DNA from: Nipponacmea schrenckii
Lineage: Eukaryota > Mollusca > Gastropoda > Lottiidae
DNA: 64,000 nucleotides
Assembly: GCA_030562195.1 (NCBI GenBank)
Contig: JAUJPP010000012.1
Location: forward strand, 10,912,001 to 10,976,000
Direction: 5' to 3'
The translations under genes were made by a program, and so were the position numbers. Below the pieces are notes generated by a model that saw nothing but the letters and a program-made list of their open reading frames with translations, searched no databases and had not been told where the DNA came from. Below, one piece after another: positions 53,584 to 64,000 of this stretch. Position 1 is the first letter of the stretch, and each line of letters starts with the position of its first letter.

Positions 53584-54016
53584 CTATAATATTATAACAA
53601 TGGCATGTAAATAAGTCTAAAAAACCAAACTGTTTACCTATGATACAGATACCATATCACAATTAGTAAACTAATTTATTATAACAATGACATGTAAATA
53701 AATCTAAATAACCAAACTGTTTACCTATAATATAGATAACATATCACAATTAGTATACTATTATAACAATGACATGTCAATAAGTCTAAATAACCAAACT
53801 GTTTACCTATAATACAGGTAGCATATCACAATTAGTATACTATTATAACAATGACATGTAAAAAAGTCTAAATAACCAAACTGTTTACCTATAATATAGA
53901 TAACATATCACAATTAGTATACTATTATTACAATGACATGTAAATAAATCTAAATAACCAAACTGTTTACCTATAATACAGATACCATATCACAATTAGT
54001 AAACTAATTTATTATA
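53584..54016 (-). repeat. 82-bp splice-acceptor minisatellite, gene B, part 1 (~5 copies)
   Basis: The same unit as in gene A, beginning at the acceptor of the exon at 53458-53583. The first copies are shortened. Interrupted at 54016 by a LINE, with TTATTATA (54009-54016) duplicated at 56815-56822. Confidence 0.92.
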
Positions 54017-56814
54017 GTAAGTAAGTAAGTAAATATTTTATTTCAGTGACATATGTACATTGATATATAACAGTGGTTTTCTGGCATGTAGAGTACACCC
54101 GGCCCAGTGGGCCTATAAGTCACTATAATAATACACGATATTTATATAATAAATTGAACGAGAACATAGTTAACAGCAGGTGAGCATTTATGTGATCAAA
54201 ATTAGCTAATATTTACAATTATATAGATAACTTTACTTTCAATTGTATAATATTCGACGACGTTCGTAGAATGCGTTAACAAGGTATTTGGCTAGTTTGC
54301 GAGGGTAGTTATTGATAATGTCACACATCATCTCGCAGATAGGTCTTTGGGACTCTTTCTCAAATACGTCCCCAAACCAACGGGATCGGTGGTTTTCATA
54401 TTTTTCACATTTCAAGAGAAAATGGGTTTCATCTTCGATCTCACCGTTACCACAAATTTGACACAGTCTGGATTCCAATTTCTCTCCAACAAAGCGTCCA
54501 GTTTCAATTCGAAGAGGTAAGACACCGCATCTAAACTGAGCCAGTAATGAACGTTCGTTTCGTGTTAGATTTAGTTTCAGGTAGGTTTCCTGTTCGAATG
54601 ACGATTTAAAGGTAGCGTATGTGCGTAGTTTTGGTGACGTGTGAATTTTCTCGGACCAAGAGTTATGGACAAATTGGAGTATTTTAGACGTACTGAGATC
54701 GGCTTCAACAGGACGCTTATCTACAAAATAATTGAGCAAATCTAATTTTTCAAATAACAATCTCATATCTGAGCACCAGTTTCTATTGTTACCGGATTTA
54801 ATGTAGTCGTATTCAAAAACACACTTTGTTAGTCTATCATTGTCCATTCGGAGTAATCGGTTCCAGTACGCGAACATTTTAGTCCAACGACGTTGCAAAG
54901 ATGCCAGAATACCGACATCACCGGATATAGCTAATGTTGGCGTGAACCGATGAACGCCTAGAAGGTAACGAAGTGCCCTGTTTTGGACATTATCGATAGA
55001 TTGATAATTCTTGTGGCCCCAGATGACACAGCCATAATCTAAAATCGGAGTAACACAGGCATTGTAAAGCTTAAGAAATGTCTGGGAGCCGAAGTCCTTT
55101 AGGCAATGAACTTTGGAAATTATACCTCCAAGGGCACGCCCGGCTGCTGAGCTGAGGGTGTCAGTCGCTGTCATGAAGTTAAACTTCTCGTGTAAGACTA
55201 CTCCGAGATATTTATATTTTTCAACACTATCTAAGTAGTTCTCTCCGACGTGGAATCTGAAATTAGATCTTAATGTTCTACCCCGACGGAAGTGAATGCA
55301 TTTTGATTTCGAAATGTTAATCATGACTCGCCAGCTTCTGCACCATGAGTCCAGTACGTCTAACATTCTCTGTAGGCCATCTTCACTTCGAGACACCAAA
55401 ACAATATCGTCTGCATACAAGAGAATGGAAATATTTGTATCACCCATTGGAACGCCACCGTCAACATTGTTTATATTAGTGACAAGGTCGTTGATGAACA
55501 ACGAGAATAGTGTTGGAGATAGATTGTCTCCTTGTCGAACAGAAGTACAGTTGAACCAGTCAGTATATGCTCCGTTTATTTTCACACATGCCGTAGTCTC
55601 AGAGTAAATATTTTGAATTGCTGTGTATATCTTACCATCCACATTATTGAGTAGCAGTTTGTATAATAGCATATCCCTGTTAACAAAATCGAAAGCTTTT
55701 TTCAAATCAATGAAACTTGCAAAAACATTAGGATTGTTTTTAACTATACTGTTCAGAGCGAATAGGTGGTCATCACTTGATCTCGATTTTCTGAACCCAT
55801 TTTGCTCATCAGCCAAAATGTCAAGTTCCAGGTACTTTGACAAGCGTATATTAATAAGATTACTGTAGAGTTTTGAGACACAAGACAATAAACTTATTCC
55901 CCTATAATTCAACGGGACTCGTTGGTCACTTGTACTTTCCTTGAGAATTGGGCATATCAACGCTTTCCTCCATGACGATGGGATTAACCCCGTATTAAAG
56001 ATGAGCTCAAAAAGCTTATGTAGAACGTTAATTATGGGTTCGTATTTCAAAATAGCGTATGGAATAGAGTCAATCCCCACTGCTGATTTATTCTTGCCAC
56101 GTGAAACAACATTCCTGATTTCGTCAACAGTTATAGGGGCATTTAGTAACAGATTATAATTATAAGATGGTAGTGATATGTTTTTCTCTAAAATTGATTT
56201 TTGCGAACACGCTTCGTCGAGAAAGGTATCGTCAAACGAGTTATCACCGTCACAATTGTACAATTTCTCGAAGTCAGAGCGCCACCTGTCTAGTACCATA
56301 GTTTCATCCATCAGTACTTGGTTTTCGTGTGTTACTATTTCTAAGGGAATTGATCTACGCTTTTGGGGACCTAATCGCTTGATCTTTTTCCAGAACAAGT
56401 TCGGGTTATCGGTTTTTATGGCTTCAATATCGTCCGCGGTTGCCTTTTTGTGTTGCCTTTCAATTTGTCGCAGACGCTTATCAAATATATCACGTGATAC
56501 TTTATACTCTCTTCTGTGTTGAAGCTTCTCACTCGTATCACATTTCACATAACGTCGCTCGTTAGCACGCATCATCTTCCAAAGATCAGATAACTCTTGG
56601 TTCCAAAATGGTTTAAAATTCTTATGTTTGGCCCTCTTTGAGTCACTATAACGGTAACATGGGATTTCATTTTTCATTTCAGTGATAATGGTTTTGCACA
56701 GCGATTCAAACATATTGTTAATATCACATTGCGATTCTCTTGACAACTCTATGTTTCTAATAATATTGGTTAGTGCTAATTTGCTAGTTTCTGATTGAAA
56801 AATATTATTAAATA
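54017..56814 (-). mobile_element. 5'-truncated LINE inserted in the minisatellite
   Basis: The 3' end (left) is a microsatellite tail, TTAC repeated about four times in element orientation, with a short 3' UTR. The 5' end (right) is cut inside the coding frame. An 8-bp duplication TTATTATA flanks it exactly. The reading frame is still open and the duplication is perfect, so this is the youngest-looking insertion in the window. Confidence 0.93.
54239..56746 (-). CDS. LINE reverse transcriptase ORF, open, lacking the endonuclease
   Basis: 835 codons without interruption; the frame stays open to the truncation point at 56814, so the Met is just the first internal one. Pre-RT linker: K-N-F-K-P-F-W-N-Q-E-L and N-L-F-W-K-K-I-K-R-L-G. 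RT: N-K-S-A-V-G-I-D-S-I-P-Y, LNYRGISLLSCVSKLYSNL, DEQNGFRKSRSSDDHLFAL, A-S-F-I-D-L-K-K-A-F-D (first Asp), S-V-R-Q-G-D-N-L-S-P, L-L-Y-A-D-D-I-V-L (catalytic YADD), K-Y-L-G-V. C-terminus: C-Q-I-C-G-N-G-E-I-E-D-E-T-H-F-L-L-K-C (CX2CX8HX4C finger). Missing endonuclease means no autonomous movement. Confidence 0.93.
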   Translation of the reverse strand: MSRESQCDINNMFESLCKTIITEMKNEIPCYRYSDSKRAKHKNFKPFWNQELSDLWKMMRANERRYVKCDTSEKLQHRREYKVSRDIFDKRLRQIERQHKKATADDIEAIKTDNPNLFWKKIKRLGPQKRRSIPLEIVTHENQVLMDETMVLDRWRSDFEKLYNCDGDNSFDDTFLDEACSQKSILEKNISLPSYNYNLLLNAPITVDEIRNVVSRGKNKSAVGIDSIPYAILKYEPIINVLHKLFELIFNTGLIPSSWRKALICPILKESTSDQRVPLNYRGISLLSCVSKLYSNLINIRLSKYLELDILADEQNGFRKSRSSDDHLFALNSIVKNNPNVFASFIDLKKAFDFVNRDMLLYKLLLNNVDGKIYTAIQNIYSETTACVKINGAYTDWFNCTSVRQGDNLSPTLFSLFINDLVTNINNVDGGVPMGDTNISILLYADDIVLVSRSEDGLQRMLDVLDSWCRSWRVMINISKSKCIHFRRGRTLRSNFRFHVGENYLDSVEKYKYLGVVLHEKFNFMTATDTLSSAAGRALGGIISKVHCLKDFGSQTFLKLYNACVTPILDYGCVIWGHKNYQSIDNVQNRALRYLLGVHRFTPTLAISGDVGILASLQRRWTKMFAYWNRLLRMDNDRLTKCVFEYDYIKSGNNRNWCSDMRLLFEKLDLLNYFVDKRPVEADLSTSKILQFVHNSWSEKIHTSPKLRTYATFKSSFEQETYLKLNLTRNERSLLAQFRCGVLPLRIETGRFVGEKLESRLCQICGNGEIEDETHFLLKCEKYENHRSRWFGDVFEKESQRPICEMMCDIINNYPRKLAKYLVNAFYERRRILYN

Positions 56815-57957
56815 TTATTATAACAATGACATGTAAATAAATCTAAATAACCAAACTGTTTACCTATAATATAGATAACATATCACAATTAGTATACTAT
56901 TATAACAATGACATGTCAATAAGTCTAAATAACCAAACTGTTAACCTATAATACAGGTAGCATATCACAATTAGTATACTATTATAACAATGACATGTAA
57001 AAAAGTCTAAATAACCAAACTGTTTACCTATAATATAGATAACATATCACAATTAGTATACTATTATAACAATGACATGTAAATAAATCTAAATAACCAA
57101 ACTGATTACCTATAATATAGATTACAAATCACAATTAGAATACTATTATAACTATGATATGTAAATAAGTCTAAATAACTAAACTGTTTACCTGTAATAC
57201 AGACACCATATCATAATTAGTATACTATTGTAACAATGACATGTAAATAATTCTAAATAACCAAACTGATTACTTATAATACAGATAACATATCATAATT
57301 AGTATACTATTATAACAATGACATGTAAATAAGTCTAAATAATCAAACTGTTTACCTGTAATACAGACACCATGCCACAATTAGTATACTAATATAATAT
57401 GGACATGTAAATAAATCTAAATAACCAAACTGATTACCTATAATACAGATAACATATCACAATTAGAATACTATTATAACAATGACATGTAAAATTAATC
57501 TAAATAACCAAACTGTTTACCTATAAATTAGATTACATATCACAATTAGAATACTATTATAACAATGACATGTAAATAAGTCTAAATAATCAAACTGTTT
57601 ACCTATAATACAGATAACATATCACAATTAGTATACTATTATAACAATGACATGTAAATAAATCTAAATCACCAATCTGTTTACCAATAATACAGATAAC
57701 ATACCACAATTAGTATACTATTATAACAATGACATGTAAATAAGTCTAAATAATCAAACTGTTTACCTGTAATACAGACACCATATCACAATTAGTATAA
57801 TATTATAACAATGAAATGTAAATCAATCTAAATAACCAAACTGTTTACCTCTAATGCAGATACCATATCACAATTAGTGCACTACTATAATTATTATATG
57901 AAAATAATTCTAAATAACCAAACTGTTTTCCTATAGTACAGATGACATATCACAATT
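56815..57957 (-). repeat. 82-bp splice-acceptor minisatellite, gene B, part 2 (~14 copies)
   Basis: Continues the array after the LINE. Units here are more diverged (e.g. AAACTGATTACC, TACAGACACCATGCC variants) and get more degenerate towards 57950, where a pogo-like element begins. Confidence 0.92.
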
Positions 57958-57958
57958 A

Positions 57959-58209
57959 CAGTGAAGCCCCTCTAAACCGGCAAGCTGTCGGACCCGTGAT
58001 AACAGCCGGTTTGGAGGGGGTGTCGGTTTACCTGTAGAAGTGGTAATACAGAAAATTAATTGGGATAAGTGATCAATTAGCACGTGATATATTCATACTT
58101 CATTAACTTCAATTAATACGAATTCAGATGCCCGTTTAGAGACACCAATTAACTATAGATTAACTACTTTGGGACTTGATTTCGATGCCGGATTGCGGTT
58201 TGAAGGGGG
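57959..58209. mobile_element. pogo/Tigger-like MITE (~250 bp)
   Basis: Begins TA|CAGTGAAGCCCCTCTAAACCGG, the terminal motif type of pogo/Tigger elements (CAGT...CCTC..A.CCGG), and ends CCGGATTGCGGTTTGAAGGGGG|TA, a decayed inverse. An inner inverse copy CAGCCGGTTTGGAGGGGG lies at 58004. There is no coding content. TA at both sides suits Tc1/mariner-type insertion. Confidence 0.7.
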
Positions 58210-58219
58210 TATATATATA

Positions 58220-60670
58220 TTTATTTCCTCCAAGATAAAGATTAATAATAAAGCCATATATAAATAAAAAGTAATGGATATTTACAACAGACGATGATTT
58301 AACAATATTTACAATACGTATAGACTGGTAGTAGTCTTACGAGAAATACCGATCAGTACACACTGGAGACAACCATAGTCTGGATGCGACTCGGTAGACT
58401 AACGAGAGAATACAGATCTGAAATCGGTTCTCAGCTAAGCAATATGATGGAGTATTCGGGGATACGTGCATTAAACGAAATAACGCAATCAATTTTTCAC
58501 GATGGCTGGCATTTCCTAAAATCTCGGACTCTGGTTTACCTCAAAGCAAAGTAGCAGAATCCCAGAATCTCAATTCTTGCTTCATCAAAAAGGGGGCATT
58601 CTAGGAGACCATGTAGAATTATACATCTAAAAAATTAACCACACTTTTCATATAGTACGTTTCTCTCGGCAGAAAGTCTGAATAGGGTGCAGCATATAAC
58701 AAAAGCTGATATTTGGCTATATTTGAAATACTGGGTGGCTTGTCCCAACTGGTTGAATCTGGTTAAATATTTCCGAGTCAACATGTGGACTTTGGGTACG
58801 GCGTTCTGTCTCGAGGATTTTTTTCTAATGCCGCACTTTTATCGTCCATATAGATTTTGATTGAAATGTATAATCTTTGAGAAATGGCCGTTCCATAGCG
58901 GTAATCCAACTGTCGAGTGATGGGGAGTCAATACGGAGTGCATGCGGAATTCAAATGGATAAGTTGACCAAAGAATAATTGTGTTTGAGAGTCAATAAAT
59001 CTGTCAATGAGTACCAGCCAATTAAACTTAACATATTTTAGTGCGGATCCTATAATGTTATCCCAGAACTCTCTTGCAAATAAAACTATGTGTCGTATGA
59101 AAGTACTTGTGCAGCAGAAAGGTCATACTAAAATTGACGGTCAGAAAGAGCTTTTGGAAGGACACACCTGTAAAGTAATGTGGTGAGAGTCAGAGGATTT
59201 AACTCCTGGGCATGAGTCAAAAAATAGTTCGTATTACTCTACGTTCTCTAAAGTCAAACTTTGTATTCAGTAAGATTCCAACGTGTTTGATGGACTTTTC
59301 GACCGATAAAGGTGACTAAGACAGCAGAATTTCAGGATCAGGGGGTTTCTTTTCTCTTTTATTGTTAAAATGTAAAATAACACTCTTTGACGTTGAAAAT
59401 TTAAATCTCCATTTGGAACTGTAGTTTTGACATTTTTCTAACAGTCTTTGTAGTCCAGTTTGTGTCGGACTAACAACCGCAACATCATCTGCTTGAGTTG
59501 GGCATGTACATTTGATGTCAAGTACAACAACTCCTTCCACAGAGGCACCAAGATCTTGAAGTAGCTGGTCAATAAACAGAAGATATAATTTAGCAGACAA
59601 AACAAGATGAAACTCTCGGAGAAACTTCCTGCAACTCTCAAACTACTAGTCTTTGATGTGTACATAGAGTCAATAATATTCCACGAATTTGCTTGTCTTA
59701 CAATTCTGTAGAGCTTGTGCAACAGGCCATCGTACCAAAATGAATCAAAGGTCTTGGAGCTATCTAAAAAAGCAATGTATAAGGCACAAGATCCTAATTC
59801 TTACAGAGGTATATCTATAATACCCACTATTCCATCAAAATCTCAGCACTTGTCGTTCTTGAGACTACTACAGACTTCACTTACTTCTTGTGTAGATGTT
59901 GGGATCTTATCGGAGACATTAGGTGCTTTAAATTCTCGTATACTGTTAACCTTATTCGTGACCTCTGTGTAAAATCGTGTGTCAAACGAAGGATCATCGT
60001 AGCTCGAGAAGACGGACTGGAAATGAGACGTTCACCAATTTAATACAGACAAAGGGTCATTTTAAAAAGTTCACCATTTACCTATAAACAACTCTCCCCA
60101 CCACCCTGGCCCCCGCGTTCCGAGTTTTTAATCAATGACAAGAACAATTATTTATCATCTAACAAAGTATCTTGTGGAAGTAATCAGATAAATGTTACGA
60201 AGAAGCTCGACGTAGCTCTCTCCTAAATACAGTCTTGGCAAATTTGTATTCGTAGAAGTCACTATTTGATCGATCATTTTGCTTGCCATTGGTTATCCAG
60301 GATCTTCGTTTTGCTCTCAAATTTTGATGTAGGTTCTTTACCGCAACTGACCAGTATGGCTTTCTGTGCTTTAGGAAGGATTTTGTTCGTACAAATTCCT
60401 TTGAGGCCTATTCGATTGCAGTGGTTTGAAGGTTGGTAGAATCTAAACCCACAGAGAATTAGATAGCTTATCTAACCAAGAAACGGCATAAGTGCTGGAA
60501 TCGCCTCAAGTGACCATACTTTGTGAAAGTGAAAATTAATCGATGCCAGAACAGGAAGATGATCTGAAAGATTACATTCATTATTTGGTAGAATTTTTAC
60601 ATCAACCACTGAATCAACTAAATCGTTTTGAATAAAAATATGAGTTTTTGGCTCTTGAATTAGTTTTAGT
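58220..60670 (-). mobile_element. LINE wreck (endonuclease and RT fragments)
   Basis: Right to left: E-C-N-L-S-D-H-L-P-V-L-A-S-I near 60570 (endonuclease SDH block), H-R-K-P-Y-W-S-V-A-V-K-N-L and F-Y-E-Y-K-F-A-K-T-V-F-R-R-E-L (~60230-60400, pre-RT linker), S-T-Q-E-V-S-E-V-C near 59890, W-Y-D-G-L-L-H-K-L-Y-R (~59720), and T-Q-A-D-D-V-A-V-V-S with G-L-Q-R-L-L-E-K-C (~59480, catalytic ADD block). Most of the RT palm between the last two is gone. Many frame changes. Confidence 0.78.
59316..59722 (-). pseudogene. LINE RT catalytic fragment
   Basis: About 135 codons in two overlapping frames; P-T-Q-A-D-D-V-A-V-V-S, then C-Q-N-Y-S-S-K-W-R-F-K-F-S-T-S-K-S-V-I-L-H-F. Matches the YADD-to-thumb part of a LINE RT with Gln for the usual Tyr neighbour. 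The preceding F-I-D-Q-L-L-Q-D-L is the expected L-x-x-L-Y-I-D-x-L-L block. Confidence 0.75.
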
Positions 60671-60967
60671 CATGGTGATTCGTGAATTAGCCTTATAGAT
60701 CATGTTTACAGTAACGAAATTCCGTCGCGTAATGTTCAAATTTCACACATACCTGTATATTATAGCTACCATGAAGCTATAAAAAAACCATAAGATAACG
60801 TTATATGGATACAAAATTGAGTCTACCCTTTCATGAGCATTCAATTAGTTTGGCTGTTTACTAAAAGTGGTCGGGTGAACATTGTGCTTAAGAGGGTTTG
60901 AAGTTCCAAAAGGTTTCAAAGCCATGATCCAAAGTATCACTGGCCACGCTCAGTGCTGTTCACAGCT

Positions 60968-62840
60968 CTAGTTTTATTGCAGTGCGTTCATCGAACGCAC
61001 TGCTTTGTTTTCGAAATGTCTTTTTTTTTTTTTTCGAATTTTACCCTCGATTATTTTCAAAGAAGGCAACTTGCTGCAAACTACCTGTAGCTGTCTGCCA
61101 TTCAAACTGCGAGACTACTATTTTTTAAATGTAAAATGACGTCATTCAGAGTGACCGGAAACGAGCTGTGGGCAATGGCTTCGTTTTGGTTTTTGCCATT
61201 TATTACCTCTATTTTTCAACTGATTTTGACAGAACTACTTTTGATAGCTTCTTTTAATTTGCTAGCTACATAACTGCATTTTTGAACTGCTGATTTCATT
61301 ACTTTTGTAGCTGACTTTTTAAATTTTATTTTTTGCGTTTTTATCAACTTTTAGAATTTTATTCCCATCCATTTGAAAACTTATAGGTAGATAGACACTT
61401 TTAATGCGATCAAAAATCATTATTCAAATTTTCTAAATGACTTCCGGTTTTGACGTTATTCGCTTTTGAACTTTAACGATTCAACTTCCGGAATTTTTAA
61501 GATATTTCAAAAATTCTTTTTGCGATATGCTTGAAATAGTCATACAAAAAACGAAGATAAAAAAATCCAGACCGGAAGCAAACGATAAGCCGCCATATTG
61601 AAATGTCAAACTTTTGTAAAATTTCAAATTCAAATTCAGGGAATAAAGGGATTTTCGTTATTTTTTCATATCTAATGACTAGAGTCGATTGCGCAACTTT
61701 ATTTGGGAGCCGATTTTTGAATTTTGATTTTGATTTTCTTTTATTTCCATTTTAATTTTATTGGTAATGACAAAAACTTTAAAGGCCCATATTTTGTGAC
61801 CTTGACCTTTGGTGATCTTGTGACCTGAACACGATTTATTGCCCTTGATGATATCTATCCCCTGATATATTCATTTGTGTTGTCCGATGTCTACTTCCGG
61901 TTTTATAGCCGATCGAAATTTGTGATTTTTATTTTTAACGAGCTCTGTCACGTGAATTAATTTATAAATAACAAATATTGATATTGAATCTTATTAGGGT
62001 TCATCTGCTCTTTGTAATGATATATTAAACCACATATTTCCACCAAAAATGCGCTTTTTAATATTTGGAAATTTTATATCCCCTGATATATTCATTTGTG
62101 TTGTCCGATGTCTACTTCCGGTTTTATAGCCGATCGAAATTTGTGATTTTTATTTTTAACGAGCTCTGTCACGTGAATTAATTTATAAATAACAAATATT
62201 GATATTGAATCTTATTAGGGTTCATCTGCTCTTTGTAATGATATATTAAACCACATATTTCCACCAAAAATGCGCTTTTTAATATTTGGAAATTTTATAT
62301 TTTCTTCTCTACTAACTGTGCGTAATTTTCTTTAAATCGAAATTGGGCCTCTGGAGATGCTACGATTCGAGTAATTTTGATGTCTATAGAATGTTATATC
62401 GATTCCTGAATTATATTTGGAAACCGATTTTTGAATTTTGATTTTGATTTTGATATTTTGACCGAAAGTAACATATAAAAACTTCGAATGGTCGTATATT
62501 GTAACCTTGACCTTTGGTGACCTTGTGAGCTGCACAAATGTGATAGCTCTTGAAAAGATCTATCCATTGATATATTATATTTTGATGTACGATGCATACT
62601 TTCCGTTTTATCACCATATGAAAATTGCGAATTTCATCGTTAAAAACTGGTTGTTGAATTATGCGTATGGGCGATCTACATGGCACTAGTTTCAGTGAAC
62701 CAATTATGCTTTGAAATAAAACGACTTATACTCTGTAAAAATAACATTACTGTTTAACGGATACTTTAAGGGGCATTTTTAAAGCGTATATCAAAACTTC
62801 TACGCACTGCGTCAGAACCTCGTGAAGCCTTGGGATCTAG
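60968..62840 (+). mobile_element. Non-coding element with 5' hairpin and CTAG end (related to 2775-3761)
   Basis: The left end has TCTAGTTTTATT followed by an 11-bp perfect hairpin (60979-60989 / 60993-61003, GCAGTGCGTTC). The right end has ACGCACTGCGT (62793-62803), then CCTCGTGAAGCCTTGGGATCTAG|T. Repeated CTTCCGG-containing patches and a duplicated 221-bp block fill the interior. There is no frame. The ending hairpin-CTAG-T recalls Helitron-type elements as at 3761. Confidence 0.45.
61858..62299. repeat. Perfect 221-bp tandem duplication
   Basis: Bases 61858-62078 are repeated at 62079-62299 with no difference that I can see (starting TCCCCTGATATATTC). Either very recent or an assembly artefact. 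Confidence 0.88.
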
Positions 62841-62849
62841 TTTTTTTAT

Positions 62850-63290
62850 GTTATGGAATCAGTTGTAAATTGACACTTGATATTTGGGACACGGTGTCGA
62901 ATTGTCTTCTTTATATTTCATAGTAAAACAACATTTTGGTAATGTGGTGTGAAGGCCGACCCTCGGAAGCTATGGTACGATTATTAGCTGTTATATTATG
63001 ACTGTAAACTACTTTAAAAGAACTATCAGTTATTGGCGGAAGGTTGAATATTTAATTCAACTAATTATTACCTTACTGAAATGTTTTTATTCAAAATCAA
63101 TGCTGCCAGTGGGCGTATATTAACTTGCCTGGCAAGCTATCTTTAAAAATTAAAGGTGATGATTATCATTATTTTTCAAGGACAAGACAGTGTAGGCTAA
63201 TCTTTTAATATTTCAGATTTGTATATTTGTATCACTTTATGAATAACTGATAGATCATTTAAAGTAGTTTACAGCCATAATATATAAATT
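62850..63290. repeat. Foldback copy of a dispersed repeat
   Basis: 62850-63015 is the inverse of ~25555-25720, and 63150-63290 matches ~25440-25580 directly, so the two parts lie head to head here. Between them 63030-63130 matches 3905-4005 inverted. Confidence 0.6.
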
Positions 63291-63490
63291 TGGTATCCAT
63301 ATTACGTATGGTCTTATGGGTATTTTTATAGCTTCATGGTAGCTATAATATACAGGTATGTGTGAAATTTGAACATTACGTGACGGAATTTCTTTACTGA
63401 TGTAAACATGGTCTATAAGGCTAATTCACGAATCTAGATGATATTTAAGTGTAAATCCCAATGGAGGGCAGCGTCGATATGATCGAACAC

Positions 63491-63758
63491 TAAAAAAGAG
63501 GCCTCGTAACACTCAAAATTACATCCAACAATTACTTCAAAATAAAAAGAGGCCTCGTAATACTCAAAATTACATCCAACAATTACTTCAAAATAAAAAG
63601 AGGCCTCGTAACACTCACATATGCAACCAACAATTACTTAAAAATAAAACGAGGACTCGTAACACTCAAAAATACATCCAACAATTACTTCAAAATAAAA
63701 CGAGGCCTCGTAACACTCACACATGCAACCAACAATTACTTAAAAATAAAACGAGGCT
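63491..63758. repeat. 51-bp tandem repeat (~5 copies)
   Basis: GAGGCCTCG recurs at 63498, 63549, 63600, 63651 (as GAGGACTCG) and 63702, with a last partial copy at 63753: exact 51-base period. Two sub-types alternate (CTCAAAATTACATCC versus CTCACATATGCAACC). Confidence 0.9.
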
Positions 63759-64000
63759 CAATTTCGGGTCATGACCTCAATTTCACATTTCGGAAGAGGA
63801 TTGATTGGATTGTGCATAATGTAATATTTTTATCGTCCCTTTAATCTGTTCAGAATTGTGGCAATGAGTGGCACTGGCGGCATTCTGCCTGTCTCGGTTG
63901 AGGTGTTTCTGTAGAATTATATTATGACCTTATTCTGAATACTATCCCGAATAGTATTTTTCACAACTTTCTTTATTTCTTTTTATAGTACTTTATTTGT
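63759..64000. other. No gene seen
   Basis: AT-rich; no frame or repeat recognised before the window ends. Confidence 0.4.

Larger units (their letters stand above)
60677..63433. mobile_element. Large inverted-repeat structure (~2.76 kb, ~130-bp arms)
   Basis: The arm 60677-60805 (starting GATTCGTGAATTAGCC) is the reverse complement, at about 85-90% by eye, of 63300-63433. The arms share GTAATGTTCAAATTTCACAC and its complement. Inside are the CTAG-ended element (60968-62840) and a foldback related to 25.5 kb. No clear target duplication or transposase. Could be a long-TIR transposon or simply repeats landing in opposite directions. Confidence 0.55.

Noticed and set aside
62332..62686. Overlapping minus-strand frames of 60-90 codons
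   Set aside because: They lie in repeat-derived AT-rich DNA in three frames at once with no conserved features.
58000..64000. Signal-peptide exon for gene B
   Set aside because: I looked on the minus strand for an ATG-hydrophobic-phase 1 GTAAGT exon like 26062-26119 and did not find a convincing one.

Overview
This window reads as animal nuclear DNA: AT-rich, intron-rich, no operon structure, and crowded with transposon remains. The gene content (atypical 8-cysteine EGF domains joined to a fucolectin-type F5/8 domain), the repeat ending in GACGGACGGAC-type runs, and the mix of Ty3/gypsy, Ngaro, LINE and YqaJ-carrying DNA transposons suggest a lophotrochozoan, most likely a mollusc. That is inference; no marker gene fixes the species. 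I found no rRNA, tRNA, CRISPR or bacterial-type features.

The only convincing host genes are two paralogous minus-strand genes for a cell-surface receptor. Gene A runs from a signal-peptide exon near 26.1 kb leftwards to beyond base 1. Gene B runs from about 53.6 kb (its first exon was not found) to a stop codon at 48647. Shared domain order: signal peptide, EGF-like, F5/8C-type lectin domain on two exons, then four EGF-like exons. Gene B also shows an Asp-rich stalk, one transmembrane helix and a Tyr-rich tail with an ITAM-type spacing. Nearly every exon is phase 1-1. The architecture resembles Draper/MEGF10-type engulfment receptors with a lectin domain added.

A striking feature is that splice junctions of these genes have become minisatellites. 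An 82-bp unit holding the 3' splice site and first 44 bases of the first EGF exon is repeated about 52 times in gene A and about 19 times in gene B. At the left edge, a ~99-bp unit holding the end of an EGF exon with its 5' splice site is repeated about 6 times.

Mobile elements, left to right: a CTAG-ended non-coding element (2.8-3.8 kb); a mollusc-type tandem repeat element (4.0-5.2 kb); a complete but inactive Ty3/gypsy element (9113-17068) inside the gene A minisatellite, with a textbook -1 frameshift signal between gag and pol; a decayed plus-strand LINE (21.1-25.0 kb); an inverted-repeat element (28.7-30.0 kb) holding a 62-bp perfect palindrome; a minus-strand LINE (31.2-34.2 kb) cut by an 881-bp TTAA-flanked element; a ~9.5-kb DNA transposon (34888-44352) coding for SAP/SWIM/YqaJ and THAP/DDE proteins, itself holding a Ngaro-type tyrosine-recombinase retroelement with an SGNH hydrolase; directly beside it an LTR element with a proline-tRNA-type primer site (44360-47620); a 5'-truncated LINE with an open 835-codon frame inside the gene B minisatellite (54017-56814); a pogo-like MITE (57959-58209); another LINE wreck (58.2-60.7 kb); and a 2.8-kb inverted-repeat structure (60677-63433) holding a perfect 221-bp duplication.

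The window is thus a tandem receptor locus whose introns have been expanded by splice-junction minisatellites and nested transposons.
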